Shown: positions 16,750-25,984 of the stretch, one piece after another
How the letters are laid out: each line of letters begins with the position of its first letter
Numbering within the stretch: position 1 is the stretch's first letter
NCBI GenBank assembly: GCA_001916035.1
Contig: MNRQ01000022.1
Coordinates: 34,418 to 98,417 of the forward strand
Source of the DNA: Clostridium sp. 27_14
GTDB lineage: Bacteria; Bacillota; Clostridia; TANB77; CAG-508
Reading direction: 5' to 3'
Length of the DNA stretch: 64,000 bases
Translations under genes and position numbers: made by a program
The notes under the pieces: generated by a model
Database searches by the model: none
Seen by the model: the letters and a program-made list of their open reading frames with translations, nothing else
Told to the model about the DNA's origin: nothing

Positions 16750-18009
16750 ATGGATAAATTGCAAGAAGTTGTATTAATATTGAAAGAATATAACCAAGAA
16801 CATATTATAAAATATATGGAAAATTTGAATGAAAAAGAAAAAGAAGAATTAGAAGAACAGATTTTAAAAATAGATTTTCATCAATTAACAGAATTGTATG
16901 AAAATGCAAAAAAGATTATAGAAATAAAAGAAAACAAAATAGAAAAAATAGATTATATAGATAAACAAAAAATGAGTAATAGTCAAAAACAACAGTTATC
17001 AGATATAGGTGGTGCAGTTGTTGCAACAGGAAAATATGCAGTTGTTACAATGGCTGGAGGGCAAGGTAGTAGGCTAGAACACCCAGGACCAAAAGGAACT
17101 TTTAAATTAGATGTTTATGGAAAAGGAAAATATCTTTTTGAGATATTAGTTGATAATTTAAAAGAAGCAAATAAAAAATATCAAACAACTATACCATGGT
17201 ATATAATGACTAGTAAAGAAAATCATGATGAAACTTATCAATTTTTAGAAAAAAATAATTATTTTGGATATGATAAAAACTATGTAACTTTATTTATGCA
17301 AGGTGAATTACCTTTAGTTAGTTTAGATGGAAAATTATTAATAGGGAAAAATAAATTAGTAAAATTGGCATCTGATGGAAATGGTGGAACATTTGCATCT
17401 TTAAGATTGTCAGGAGCTTTGGCAGATATGAAAGAGAGAGGCATAGAATGGGTATTTATAGGTAGTGTTGACAATGTATTATTAAAAATGGTTGATACTA
17501 TTTTGTTAGGATTTGCTATAGATAAGGGAGTGCAAATCGCATCAAAATCAATTGTAAAGGCTAACCCAGAGGAAAAAGTAGGGGTTTTTTGTAAGATGAA
17601 TGGGCATCCTAAGGTTATTGAATATTCAGAATTGCCTGAAAAAATGGCAGAAGAGATTGATGATGATGGTGAGTTGAGATATGGTGAGTCACACGTTATG
17701 TGCAATTTGTTTACAATAGATGCTATTGAAGATATTAGTAAACAACCATTAATATATCATAGTGCAATTAAAAAGAATTCTTATTTAGATGAAAATGGAA
17801 AAGAAATAATTCCTAGTGAAAAGAATTGTTATAAATTTGAGGCTTTTATTTTTGATGCTTTTACTTTTTTTGATGATATAGCAATTTTAAGGGGAAAAAG
17901 AGAAGAGGACTTTGCTCCAGTTAAGAATAAAGAAGGAGTTGATAGTCCTAAAACGGCAAAAGAGTTGTATGAAAAATATTGGAATTTTAGACAAAAGGCT
18001 GAAAAATAA
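16750..18009 (+). CDS. UDPGP-family uridylyltransferase (UAP1/UDP-GlcNAc pyrophosphorylase-like)
   Basis: This eukaryote-like pyrophosphorylase converts UTP and a sugar-1-phosphate to a UDP-sugar. The nucleotide-binding loop AGGQGSRLEHPGPKG is at residues 102-116. The substrate segments are VFIGSVDNVL (the dinucleotide/metal site), NGHPKVIEYSEL and the YKFEAFIFDAF strand. The length of 419 residues is close to bacterial UAP1 homologues. UDP-GlcNAc or UDP-GalNAc is the likely product; glucose-1-phosphate is possible. A helical first domain (1-70) precedes the core. A separate beta-helix gene lies 112 bases downstream, and the two together resemble a split GlmU. The start follows AAGGATTGTGATATAAT. 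Confidence 0.82.
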   Translation: MDKLQEVVLILKEYNQEHIIKYMENLNEKEKEELEEQILKIDFHQLTELYENAKKIIEIKENKIEKIDYIDKQKMSNSQKQQLSDIGGAVVATGKYAVVTMAGGQGSRLEHPGPKGTFKLDVYGKGKYLFEILVDNLKEANKKYQTTIPWYIMTSKENHDETYQFLEKNNYFGYDKNYVTLFMQGELPLVSLDGKLLIGKNKLVKLASDGNGGTFASLRLSGALADMKERGIEWVFIGSVDNVLLKMVDTILLGFAIDKGVQIASKSIVKANPEEKVGVFCKMNGHPKVIEYSELPEKMAEEIDDDGELRYGESHVMCNLFTIDAIEDISKQPLIYHSAIKKNSYLDENGKEIIPSEKNCYKFEAFIFDAFTFFDDIAILRGKREEDFAPVKNKEGVDSPKTAKELYEKYWNFRQKAEK

Positions 18010-18121
18010 AATATTATTGAATGTAAAAATTATAGTGAATATAAAAATGCAATAATAAATTTAAAGAAAATCTAGGATTATAATTTTGAATGATAATTAT
18101 TTAAAAGGAATGTGATTAAAG

Positions 18122-18799
18122 ATGAATATGGAAGAATGTAAAATTCAGAATTTATATGCATTGGAAAATACAATAGCTGAGCCACTTTTGACAAGATATA
18201 CATATCCATGGGAAGCATTAAAAAATATTGGTGATTTTATAGTAGAATTTGGAAATAAATTGCCAAAAGAAGATTATATTGTAAAAGGGGAAAATGTGTG
18301 GATTTCTAAAACAGCAAATATAGCTGAAACAGCGTATATTAAAGGTCCTGCAATTATTTGTGATAATGTTGAAATTAGGCATTGTGCTTTTATTAGAGGA
18401 AATGCAATAGTTGGAAAAAATGCTGTAGTGGGTAATTCTACCGAATTGAAAAATGTAATTTTGTTTGATAATGTGCAAGTACCACATTACAATTATGTTG
18501 GTGATTCTATTTTGGGGTATAAGGCACACATGGGTGCAGGTTCAATAACTTCAAATGTGAAATCAGATAAAAAAATGGTTATTATAAAAAATAATATTAC
18601 TGGGGAAATTATTGAAACAAATAGAAAAAAAGTTGGAGCAATGATTGGAGATTTTGTTGAAATAGGTTGTGGAAGTGTTTTAAATCCAGGAACTGTTATA
18701 GGAAAAAATACCAATATATATCCACTTTCTTCTGTTAGAGGTGTTGTTCTAGAAGATAGTATTTATAAGAATGAAAATAATATAGTACATAAAGTATAA
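18122..18799 (+). CDS. left-handed beta-helix (hexapeptide) transferase
   Basis: This 225-residue protein is made of hexapeptide repeats ([LIV]-G-x-x-x-x pattern: ISKTANIAETAYIKGPAII, NAIVGKNAVVGN, then GCGSVLNPGTVIGKN). It resembles the C-terminal acetyltransferase domain of GlmU or mannose-1-phosphate guanylyltransferase tails. The NYVGDSILGYKAHMGAGSI segment holds the conserved H-x-G-A-G found in GlmU acetyltransferases. It probably acetylates a sugar phosphate or assembles as a trimer with the preceding uridylyltransferase. The ribosome binding site is AAAAGGAATGTGATTAAAG, and either Met1 or Met3 could start. A terminator follows at once. Confidence 0.75.
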   Translation: MNMEECKIQNLYALENTIAEPLLTRYTYPWEALKNIGDFIVEFGNKLPKEDYIVKGENVWISKTANIAETAYIKGPAIICDNVEIRHCAFIRGNAIVGKNAVVGNSTELKNVILFDNVQVPHYNYVGDSILGYKAHMGAGSITSNVKSDKKMVIIKNNITGEIIETNRKKVGAMIGDFVEIGCGSVLNPGTVIGKNTNIYPLSSVRGVVLEDSIYKNENNIVHKV

Positions 18800-18804
18800 A
18801 ATAT

Positions 18805-18846
18805 AAAAAAGATTCAAGCTAATTTATTATAGTTTGAATCTTTTTT
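18805..18846. terminator. bidirectional terminator
   Basis: AAAAAAGATTCAA and TTGAATCTTTTTT form the stem, with runs of A and T on both flanks. It separates the beta-helix gene (+) from the membrane gene (-). Confidence 0.75.
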
Positions 18847-18849
18847 GTA

Positions 18850-19221
18850 CTACATTTCTTGGTTGCCAGGTAAGAAATAATCAACTACACCATAAATTAA
18901 AGCACCTATAATAGCGGCAATCCATGAAATAGTATATCCAGCAACAAAGAATTGTGTTACATACAAAGTAATAGCAGCTAGTGCAAATCCTACAAAGCCT
19001 TTACCAAATGGACTGGCATGTAAACCAGTAAATTTGGTTACTAAATAGTCTAAAACTGTTAGAACAACAGCAGCTATGATTAATGTCCAAATGTTGTTTA
19101 TAGAAAATCCAGGAGTAAAGAAAGCTGTGATTGCTAAAACAACAGCTGCTCCAATTAATCTTCCAACTATTTGCCAGACTGTAGAACTATTACTTTTTGT
19201 ATTTGATTCTGTGTTTGACAT
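18850..19221 (-). CDS. four-helix membrane protein of the phage holin/YvlD-like family
   Basis: This 123-residue protein has a Ser/Thr/Asn-rich cytoplasmic start (1-14) and four hydrophobic helices at about 16-36, 42-63, 72-94 and 96-117. Residues between helices 2 and 3 (TKFTGLHASPFGKG) are conserved in clostridial relatives. The layout fits PF04020 (YvlD-like) membrane proteins often labelled 'phage holin family', but there are no phage genes nearby, so a lysis role is unlikely. The ribosome binding site is AAGGAGG, spacing 6. Between 19,222 and 19,530 the DNA is nearly pure A/T with no visible gene. Confidence 0.6.
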   Translation of the reverse strand: MSNTESNTKSNSSTVWQIVGRLIGAAVVLAITAFFTPGFSINNIWTLIIAAVVLTVLDYLVTKFTGLHASPFGKGFVGFALAAITLYVTQFFVAGYTISWIAAIIGALIYGVVDYFLPGNQEM

Positions 19222-19530
19222 GGTGAACCTCCTTACCTAAAAATTAGAATTGATATTTATGCTTATAAAGACATAACTTTTTGTACAATTTTTTTTAGGT
19301 TACAATTTTATTATGGGCAAAAAATTTTTTTTTATACAAAAAATTAAAAATAATAATATTTTTTTGTGAATAAAAAGAAAAAATTTGAAAAAAATAAAAT
19401 TGATAAGTATTATTAAATGAAATAGAAAATAGTAAATTGTAAAATGAAAATTTTAGTTTGAAATAGAAAATGAAAATTAAAAAATGATAAAAAATAAATT
19501 TGATAAATGATATAGAAAGGAAGATTAAAG

Positions 19531-20201
19531 TTGTTAGTTACTTTTTTTAGAGCGATTCTTTTATATATAATTGTTTTAATAGTTATGAGATTAATGGGAA
19601 AAAGGGAAATAGGGCAATTACAGCCATTTGAATTGGCTATATCAATAATGATTGCAGATTTAGCTTCTATACCAATGACAGATACGGGTGTACCAATATC
19701 AAATGGTATAATACCAATATTGGGATTATTAGTAATGCATTTAGTAATATCTGTTGTGAATTTAAAGAGTATAAAAGCAAGAGAGATAATTTGTGACCAA
19801 GAATATTAATATATAGAGGTAGAATTGATGAAAAGGCGTTAAAAAAGGAGAGATTTACAATTAATGAGCTGGAAGAAAGGTTAAGGGGAAATAATGTTGT
19901 TAATTTGGGTGATGTTGAATATGCAATATTAGAGACAAGTGGAAATATTACAGTTATTCAGAAACCAGAAAAAAGAAATACAATTCCAGAAGATTTTAAT
20001 ATTGTTCCAGATTATGAGGGGATTTCTTATGATTTGGTTGTTGATGGAAAAATTATGGATGAAAATTTGAAAAAATTAGGAAAAAATTATCAATGGTTGA
20101 AAAAGCAGGTTGAAAAATTTAATATAAGGCCAGAAGAGGCTTTAGTTGTTACAATTGATGGTAAAGGACAAATTTTTTGCCAAGAAAAAGAGAAAGGGTA
20201 G
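19531..20201 (+). pseudogene. DUF421 (YetF-like) membrane protein gene with a frameshift
   Basis: The first 89 codons give the three-helix membrane domain of DUF421 (MRLMGKREIGQLQPFELAIS, then the IADLASIPMTD loop). They then run into a TAA at 19,807. A second frame, starting with codon CCA at 19,797, continues the family exactly (PRILIYRGRIDEKAL, then RFTINELEERLR, GDVEYAILETSG and PLVVDG-like strands) to 20,201. One base is missing near 19,796. With it restored the protein would be about 224 residues, the usual length. The start is TTG at 19,531 behind AGAAAGGAAG. The break may be a real inactivation or a sequencing error; the intact remainder and the coupled DUF4363 gene favour error. Confidence 0.8.
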
Positions 20202-20608
20202 TGATTTTTTTGTATAAGGAAATAGTTTTTTCTATAATTATAATTGTAGTAGTTGTTTTTGAAAATATATTGACTCAAAATTATACTCATGATTCTGTAA
20301 GAAAGACTACTTCTAAATTGGAGGAATTGAAGCAAGAATTGTTAGTTGATTCAAAAGATGATATAGATTGGAATAAGGCTAAAGAGGATTTTATGACTTT
20401 ACAGACAGAATGGAGAAATAGTTTTGAAAAATTGGCTTATTATATAGAGCATGATGAGTTGGAAAAAGTTGATACAAATTTAATTGGGCTTAAAAGCTAT
20501 ATTGAAACAGAAGAAGAATCAGATGCTGTTAGTGAATTGGAAAAAAGTGTTTTTGTTTTGAAACATATTGAAGATAAAACAAGGATGAATTTGAAAAATA
20601 TATTTTAA
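20201..20608 (+). CDS. DUF4363 family membrane-anchored protein
   Basis: This protein has one N-terminal transmembrane helix (FSIIIIVVVVFENIL) and a soluble helical domain with the family pattern W-x-K-A-x-x-D-F-x-x-L-x-x-x-W-R-x-S-F. DUF4363 genes typically follow a DUF421 gene in Clostridia, as here. The start is uncertain: GTG at 20,201 overlaps the DUF421 stop by one base but is too close to AAAGGG; TTG at 20,210 has better spacing (11). The ATG at 20,177 lies within the previous gene. It is probably exported-side facing, with unknown function, perhaps in spore or envelope biology. Confidence 0.75.
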   Translation: MIFLYKEIVFSIIIIVVVVFENILTQNYTHDSVRKTTSKLEELKQELLVDSKDDIDWNKAKEDFMTLQTEWRNSFEKLAYYIEHDELEKVDTNLIGLKSYIETEEESDAVSELEKSVFVLKHIEDKTRMNLKNIF

Positions 20609-20617
20609 TTTTTTAAT

Positions 20618-20710
20618 AGAACAAAAGCGGACATTAATAGTATTTACACTTATTTAGACATTAATAACATTTGTATTATTTAGAAAATTTTAATGTCCGC
20701 GTCTTTGTTC
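20618..20710. repeat. intergenic inverted repeat, family 1, copy 2
   Basis: The left arm GAACAAAAGCGGACATT (20,619-20,635) is identical to the copy at 5102. The right arm AATGTCCGCGTCTTTGTTC (20,692-20,710) also matches. The spacer is longer (56 bases) and holds an extra ATTAATA repeat. It lies between two convergent genes. Confidence 0.7.
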
Positions 20711-20755
20711 GAGTGTGAAATTTATTGTTTTTTACACTCTTAAAAATATTTAAGG

Positions 20756-23161
20756 TTAAAATTTATTAGAGCCACTAACGACTTCGGCATAATTTTTTAG
20801 TTTTTTGTAAACAAGGTCATTTACTGTACCAGAAGGGAAGTGACCATTTTTGTCTTTTTTACCAGCTGGTACTCCAGTTAAAACTTCTATTCCTTCTTCA
20901 ATTGTAGAAATAGAGTAAATATGGAATTCACCATTTTTTACAGCTTCTATAATATCATCAGATAATTGCAAATTATCTACATTTTGAATAGGAATCATAA
21001 CTCCATGTGAGCCATCTAACCCACGCATTTTACAAATTTGGAAATATCCTTCGATTTTTTCATTGACTCCACCAATAGGTTGTATTTGACCTTTTTGATT
21101 TACAGAACCTGTTACAGCAATTGCTTGATTAATTGGTATACCAGATAGACTAGATAATAAACCATATAATTCTGTACTTGAAGCACTATCTCCATCTACT
21201 CCATTATATAATTGTTCAAAGCAGATACTGGCGGTTAAACATAATGGAATATCTTGTGCAAACATTTCTCCTAAATATCCAGTTAAAATTAAGACACCTT
21301 TTGAGTGTGATGAACCAGATAGGTCAACTTCTCGTTCTATATTTACAATACCGCTTTTACCGGTGTAAGTGTTTACAGTAATTTTTGCTGGTTTACCGAA
21401 AGTATAGTCCCCAACAGTTAAGACTGTTAAGCCGTTTAAAGTTCCTACTTTATAGCCTTCGGTATCAATTAATAATGAATGATTTTTTATCATTTCCATA
21501 TATTTTGTGTCATATTTTTTTACACGATTGATTTGTTCTTTTAGGGCTTTATCCATAAATTGGCTTGTGACTACTTTGGATCTTGATAGTTTTGCCCAAG
21601 TGGCAGCTTCACCAGCAATTTGAATTAAGTCATCAAATCTAGTAGATATTTTTGAGTGGCTACCAGCTAATTTTGAGGCATATTCAATTAATTTGCACAT
21701 TGCACCTTTGTCTAAATGAGGTAAGTTATCATGATCACAGAAACCATGTATAATTCGTGCTAATTTATTAGCGTTTTCAGTATTTAATGGTGCATCATCT
21801 TCAAATTCAACTTTAATTTTAAATAGTTTTTTAAAGTCGGAATCCATAGCTAAAAGTGTTTGATAAATTTGACTATTACCTATTAAAATGACTTTTAAAT
21901 CTAATGGTATAGGTTCAGGTCTTAATGAAATCATTACCATAGAAGAACGTTGTTCTGATGCAGCTTCTATACCAAGCTCTTTAACACGTAGAGCTTTTTT
22001 TAGGGCTTCATAACAAGCAGGGTTTGATAATAAATCTTTTGCTTGGAAAATTATATATCCACCATTTGCTTGATGTAATAATCCTGGTTTTAACATGGTA
22101 AAATCAGTTTTTAATGCTCCATAATAGTTTTCATATTCTAATGCACCAAATATATTACTATATGAATAGTTAGAATCCATTATAACAGGTGTACCTTCTT
22201 TATTTGAATTATCAATAAATAAATTTACACGATAATTTAGTGAAGGATCAGTTACTCTATTTGCAGGATTTCCAGGCTGATTTGGATTTTGAGCTTCTAA
22301 TATTTTGTCTTCTTCTAAAAAGTATGATACATTTTTTAGAACATCTTGTTTAACATCATTTAAAAATGTGTTTATTTTTTTGTTACGTTTATATTTTGAT
22401 TTTAAGAAATTTATGTGTGCACTGATTGTTAAAAGTGCGATATTTGATTGCCATTCTGAGATTTTTTTGTCTGATTGTCTTTCAATTTCTTTAATTTGTC
22501 CAATAACTGTCATAATTTGTTCTTGAACAACAGCAGATTTACTTTCATATTCTTGTTTTATAGAGTCTTCTAATTTGTTAAATTCTTCTTCCTCAACTAC
22601 TTTTCCATCAACTATAGGCATCATGTAAATGCCGTTCTGAGAGGCTTTTACTTGAAAATCAAATTTTAGAGCATCTTTGTTTAGCTTTTCTAAAAGAGCA
22701 GAGCGTTTTTCTTCAAATCTTTGTTTTATAGATGCCTTTTCTTTTTCAAAGTCGTCGGCATTAAATGTTTTTTTAATATCTTTTTTAAATTCTTTTATAA
22801 ATCCATCCATATTGTCTCTAAATTCTTTTCCTTGTCCGGCAGGTAAAGATACTGAGATAGGATTGTTTGGATTGTTAAAATTATAAATGTAACACCAGTC
22901 ATTTGGAACTTTTTCTTTCTTTGAAATCTTGTCAAGGTAATTTTTGGTATACATTGTTTTTCCAACTCCACTTGGTCCTTCAATGTATAAGTTATAACCT
23001 TTTACATTTACTTGTAATCCAAATTCTAGTGCCTTAATTCCTCTATCTTGTCCAATTCCAGTTTGTATGTTTTCTAGTTCTTCTGTAGTATTAAAATTAA
23101 ATAAATTTTCATTACATGTCATTTTTAAATCTTTATAAGATAATTCATTTTTGCTTTTCAT
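20756..23161 (-). CDS. Lon-family ATP-dependent protease (LonB/YcbZ-like AAA+ S16 protease)
   Basis: This 801-residue protein combines an AAA+ ATPase and a Lon-type (S16) protease. Walker A GPSGVGKT is near residue 60. A long coiled insert (about 120-260) follows, then the second half of the AAA module (HQANGGYIIFQAKDLL is the Walker B region). The protease domain has the catalytic serine in DGDSASSTEL and the lysine in IGGVNEKIEGYF. It lacks the N-terminal Lon substrate domain, so it belongs to the clostridial Lon-like proteases rather than housekeeping LonA. The start is chosen 12 codons inside the longest frame, nine bases after GGAGG. It is monocistronic. Confidence 0.88.
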   Translation of the reverse strand: MKSKNELSYKDLKMTCNENLFNFNTTEELENIQTGIGQDRGIKALEFGLQVNVKGYNLYIEGPSGVGKTMYTKNYLDKISKKEKVPNDWCYIYNFNNPNNPISVSLPAGQGKEFRDNMDGFIKEFKKDIKKTFNADDFEKEKASIKQRFEEKRSALLEKLNKDALKFDFQVKASQNGIYMMPIVDGKVVEEEEFNKLEDSIKQEYESKSAVVQEQIMTVIGQIKEIERQSDKKISEWQSNIALLTISAHINFLKSKYKRNKKINTFLNDVKQDVLKNVSYFLEEDKILEAQNPNQPGNPANRVTDPSLNYRVNLFIDNSNKEGTPVIMDSNYSYSNIFGALEYENYYGALKTDFTMLKPGLLHQANGGYIIFQAKDLLSNPACYEALKKALRVKELGIEAASEQRSSMVMISLRPEPIPLDLKVILIGNSQIYQTLLAMDSDFKKLFKIKVEFEDDAPLNTENANKLARIIHGFCDHDNLPHLDKGAMCKLIEYASKLAGSHSKISTRFDDLIQIAGEAATWAKLSRSKVVTSQFMDKALKEQINRVKKYDTKYMEMIKNHSLLIDTEGYKVGTLNGLTVLTVGDYTFGKPAKITVNTYTGKSGIVNIEREVDLSGSSHSKGVLILTGYLGEMFAQDIPLCLTASICFEQLYNGVDGDSASSTELYGLLSSLSGIPINQAIAVTGSVNQKGQIQPIGGVNEKIEGYFQICKMRGLDGSHGVMIPIQNVDNLQLSDDIIEAVKNGEFHIYSISTIEEGIEVLTGVPAGKKDKNGHFPSGTVNDLVYKKLKNYAEVVSGSNKF

Positions 23162-23285
23162 TCGTTTTTTCCTCCATTTTTTCTTTATTATTCCCATTAT
23201 TTTTTTTGATAAACTTATTTTATAGTATCTTTTTTAAAAAGTAAAGGAAAAAATAAAAAAAAGTAATGATTTGAAATGGAAGAAG

Positions 23286-23321
23286 AGGTGTTTTTTTACA
23301 GATGTTACCCAAAAAACACCT
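23286..23321. repeat. hairpin upstream of the TetR gene
   Basis: AGGTGTTTTTT pairs perfectly with AAAAAACACCT around a 14-base loop. It lies in the 297-base region between the divergent Lon and TetR genes, so it may be an operator or leader structure rather than a terminator. Confidence 0.35.
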
Positions 23322-23458
23322 GAACGCTTAGTACAAAACTTATTTAAAGTATTGCAATATTTGATAAATAAAGATATAATAAGAAAAAATTGTGTGAATG
23401 AGTAAAAATACTATTTTAAAAGTGAATTTTTGTGTTTTACGAAAGGAATGTGATAAAA

Positions 23459-24028
23459 ATGAATAAGACCAAAAGAAAAATTTTTGAGACTTCTATGAAA
23501 TTATTTGCTGAAAAAGGTTATGATGCAACAAGCATAGAAGAAATTACTGCAACAGTGGGAGTAGCAAAAGGAACATTATATTATCATTTTTCTAGTAAAG
23601 AAGAAATTTTTAATTTTTTGATTGAAGAAGGGATAAAACTTTTACAAAATAGTATTTATATAAAAACATCAAAATACACTAATTATATAGATAAAATCAA
23701 GGCAATAGTTTTAATAGAAATAAAAATTGTTCAAAAATATGAGAATTTAATAACTATATTATTAAGCCAATTTTATGGTAAAGAATCAAGAAATCAAAAA
23801 TGCCAAATGCATGTTTATGAGTATATAGAACAAATAGAGCAAATAGTAAGAGAAGGTATAAATAAAGGAGAAATAAAGCAGGGAGAACCTAAAGCGATGG
23901 CCTCTGAAATTTATGGATTAATATGTTCTACATTAGTATATAAATTGCGTAATCAAGATACGTTTGATGTTACAAATATTTATAAAGAGTTTGAGAAAAC
24001 TGTAATTGAGGGATTAAAAGGAAAATAG
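23459..24028 (+). CDS. TetR/AcrR family transcriptional regulator
   Basis: This 189-residue regulator has the N-terminal TetR helix-turn-helix (AEKGYDATSIEEITATVGVAKGTLYYHFSSKEEI). The C-terminal helices would bind a small ligand. The start at 23,459 follows AAAGGAATGTGATAAAA; the longer frame includes the binding site itself and is rejected. Only 19 bases separate it from the acyl-CoA ligase gene, so the two form an operon. By analogy to FadR-type TetR proteins, it may sense fatty acyl-CoA and control the ligase; this is inference from context. Confidence 0.88.
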   Translation: MNKTKRKIFETSMKLFAEKGYDATSIEEITATVGVAKGTLYYHFSSKEEIFNFLIEEGIKLLQNSIYIKTSKYTNYIDKIKAIVLIEIKIVQKYENLITILLSQFYGKESRNQKCQMHVYEYIEQIEQIVREGINKGEIKQGEPKAMASEIYGLICSTLVYKLRNQDTFDVTNIYKEFEKTVIEGLKGK

Positions 24029-24047
24029 AAAGGGAATGTGATAAAAA

Positions 24048-25763
24048 ATGAGAAAGCCAATACATGAATTTGACAAATTTACAGATTTAAAAGATATGCT
24101 AAAGATATCTGGAGAGAAGTATGGTGATAGACCAGCATATATGTTAAGAACTGATAAAAAAGGAGAGTTTAAAACAATTACTCATAAAGAATTTAGAGAT
24201 CAAATAAATGAATTAGGTACAAAATTGATAGAGATGGGGCTAAAGGGTAAACGTATAGCAGTAATTGGAGAGAATCGCTATGAATGGGGTGTAGCATATT
24301 TAGCAATAGTTACTGGAACGGGTATAGTTGTACCTTTGGATAAAGCATTACCAGAAAATGAAATTGAAAGTTTAATAATTCGTTCAGAGGTAGAGGCAAT
24401 TTTTTATTCAAAAAAATATGATGATGTTATGGCTAAAATTCAAGAAAAAGGAAATACAAATTTGCGTTATTATATTTCTATGGATATAAAGGAAAATGAA
24501 GAAAATGTTTATTCTATGGAAAAACTTATAAAAGAAGGAAAGGAATTACTAGAAAAAGGAAATAGAGAATTTTTAGATGCTAAAATAAATCCAGAAGAAA
24601 TGCAAATTATGTTATTTACATCTGGAACAACATCAATGTCAAAAGCTGTAAAGTTATCACATAAAAATATAGTAAGTAATTTAATGGATATAACATCTGT
24701 GATTAAGTTACATGAAAAAGATGTAATGTTATCGTTTTTACCTTTACATCATACGTTTGAATCAACAGTGGGATTTTTGTATCCAATATCAAAAGGGTGC
24801 AAGATTACATTTTGCGATGGAATTAGACATATTGCAGAAAATATAAAAGAATATAAAATAACAGCCATGATTTCCGTGCCTGCTCTTTATGAAGGAATAT
24901 ATAAACAAGTTGTAAAGGCTATAAAAAAACAAGGAAAATGGGAAAAAGTACAAAAAGGTATAAAAATTAGTAATACTTTAAGAAAAATAGGAATTGATAT
25001 TAGAGCAAAATTGTTTAAAGAAATACATCAATCTTTGGGTGAAGATTTAAGATTAATGGTAGCAGGTGGAGCAGCATTAGATCCAGAAATAGAAAAAGGT
25101 TATACAGATTTAGGATTTTGTGTATATCAGGGTTATGGGTTGACAGAAACATCACCAGTTATAGCAGCAGAAGATGATAAATATAGAAGATTAGGATCAA
25201 TAGGAAAGGCATTTCCAAGTGTTGATGTGAAAATATTTGAACCAAATGAAGATGGTATAGGGGAATTAATAGCAAAGGCACCATCTGTAATGTTAGGTTA
25301 TTACAATAATGAAGAAGCTACAAAGGAAGCTATTGATGAACAAGGTTGGTTCCATACAGGTGATTTGGCAAAAATAGATAAAGATGGATATATTTTTATA
25401 ACAGGAAGAAAAAAATATGTAATAGTATTGCAAAATGGAAAAAATATTTTTCCAGAAGAATTAGAGGCACTTATAAATAAAATTGAAGGAGTTAAGGAAA
25501 GTTTTGTTTATGGTAGACCTGATGGAAGTGGGGATTATAAAATTTGTGCTAAAATTGTTTATGATAAAGATATAGTAAAAGAAATTTATAATGTTGAAAA
25601 TGTAGAAGATATAAAAGAAACAATTTGGCAAGAAGTTAAAAAGATGAATAAGGAAATGCCTGCATATAAATATGTAAGAGATATTGTTGTAACAGACAAA
25701 GAGCTTATTAAAACAACAACTCAAAAAATAAAGAGACATGAAGAAATGAAAACGGTAATATAA
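24048..25763 (+). CDS. long-chain fatty acid--CoA ligase (AMP-forming)
   Basis: This 571-residue ANL-superfamily enzyme activates a carboxylic acid with ATP and joins it to CoA. The ATP-binding loop (LFTSGTTSMSKAV) is near residue 190, the YGLTETSPV motif (A5) near residue 365, the GWFHTGDL motif (A7) and GRKKYVIV hinge (A8) follow, and the catalytic lysine lies in the TTTQKIKR C-terminal segment. The overall pattern matches FadD/long-chain acyl-CoA synthetases, though chain length cannot be read. The ribosome binding site is AAAGGGAATGTGATAAAAA. It is probably co-transcribed with the TetR gene 19 bases upstream and ends in a hairpin at 25,777. Confidence 0.88.
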   Translation: MRKPIHEFDKFTDLKDMLKISGEKYGDRPAYMLRTDKKGEFKTITHKEFRDQINELGTKLIEMGLKGKRIAVIGENRYEWGVAYLAIVTGTGIVVPLDKALPENEIESLIIRSEVEAIFYSKKYDDVMAKIQEKGNTNLRYYISMDIKENEENVYSMEKLIKEGKELLEKGNREFLDAKINPEEMQIMLFTSGTTSMSKAVKLSHKNIVSNLMDITSVIKLHEKDVMLSFLPLHHTFESTVGFLYPISKGCKITFCDGIRHIAENIKEYKITAMISVPALYEGIYKQVVKAIKKQGKWEKVQKGIKISNTLRKIGIDIRAKLFKEIHQSLGEDLRLMVAGGAALDPEIEKGYTDLGFCVYQGYGLTETSPVIAAEDDKYRRLGSIGKAFPSVDVKIFEPNEDGIGELIAKAPSVMLGYYNNEEATKEAIDEQGWFHTGDLAKIDKDGYIFITGRKKYVIVLQNGKNIFPEELEALINKIEGVKESFVYGRPDGSGDYKICAKIVYDKDIVKEIYNVENVEDIKETIWQEVKKMNKEMPAYKYVRDIVVTDKELIKTTTQKIKRHEEMKTVI

Positions 25764-25776
25764 TTTGTATAATAAT

Positions 25777-25827
25777 AAACGGAGTTTAAAGTGTTGAGAT
25801 AAAGGTAAATACTATTAAAGTCCGTTT
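25777..25827. terminator. hairpin after the acyl-CoA ligase gene
   Basis: AAACGGAGTTTAA pairs with TTAAAGTCCGTTT with one mismatch and is followed by T-rich DNA. The CGGA...GTCCG core resembles the inverted repeats at 5101 and 20,618. Confidence 0.5.
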
Positions 25828-25901
25828 TTATAGTTTACATGATGTAACATTTTTGTAATATTACTGTAATAAAAATGTAAACAAAAAAGTCTTTTAGGTA
25901 C

Positions 25902-25930
25902 TTGTAGTTTTTTGTAAATTCATGTATAAT
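25902..25930 (+). promoter_or_regulatory. sigma-A type promoter
   Basis: TTGTAG (25,902-25,907) and TATAAT (25,925-25,930) are separated by exactly 17 bases, with TG one base before the -10 box. It serves the coiled-coil gene at 25,985. Confidence 0.65.
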
Positions 25931-25984
25931 AAATGTTGTAAGAATAATAAGCGTTTAAGCGTAGGATGAAGGAGGTTGTTTACA

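Noticed and set aside
18850..19221. Holin-like gene as evidence of a prophage
   Set aside because: No integrase, terminase, portal or lysin gene lies nearby; PF04020-type proteins are common chromosomal membrane proteins.
19222..19530. Hidden gene or RNA in the 309-base gap
   Set aside because: The stretch is nearly pure A/T with stops in all frames and no stable hairpin beyond chance.
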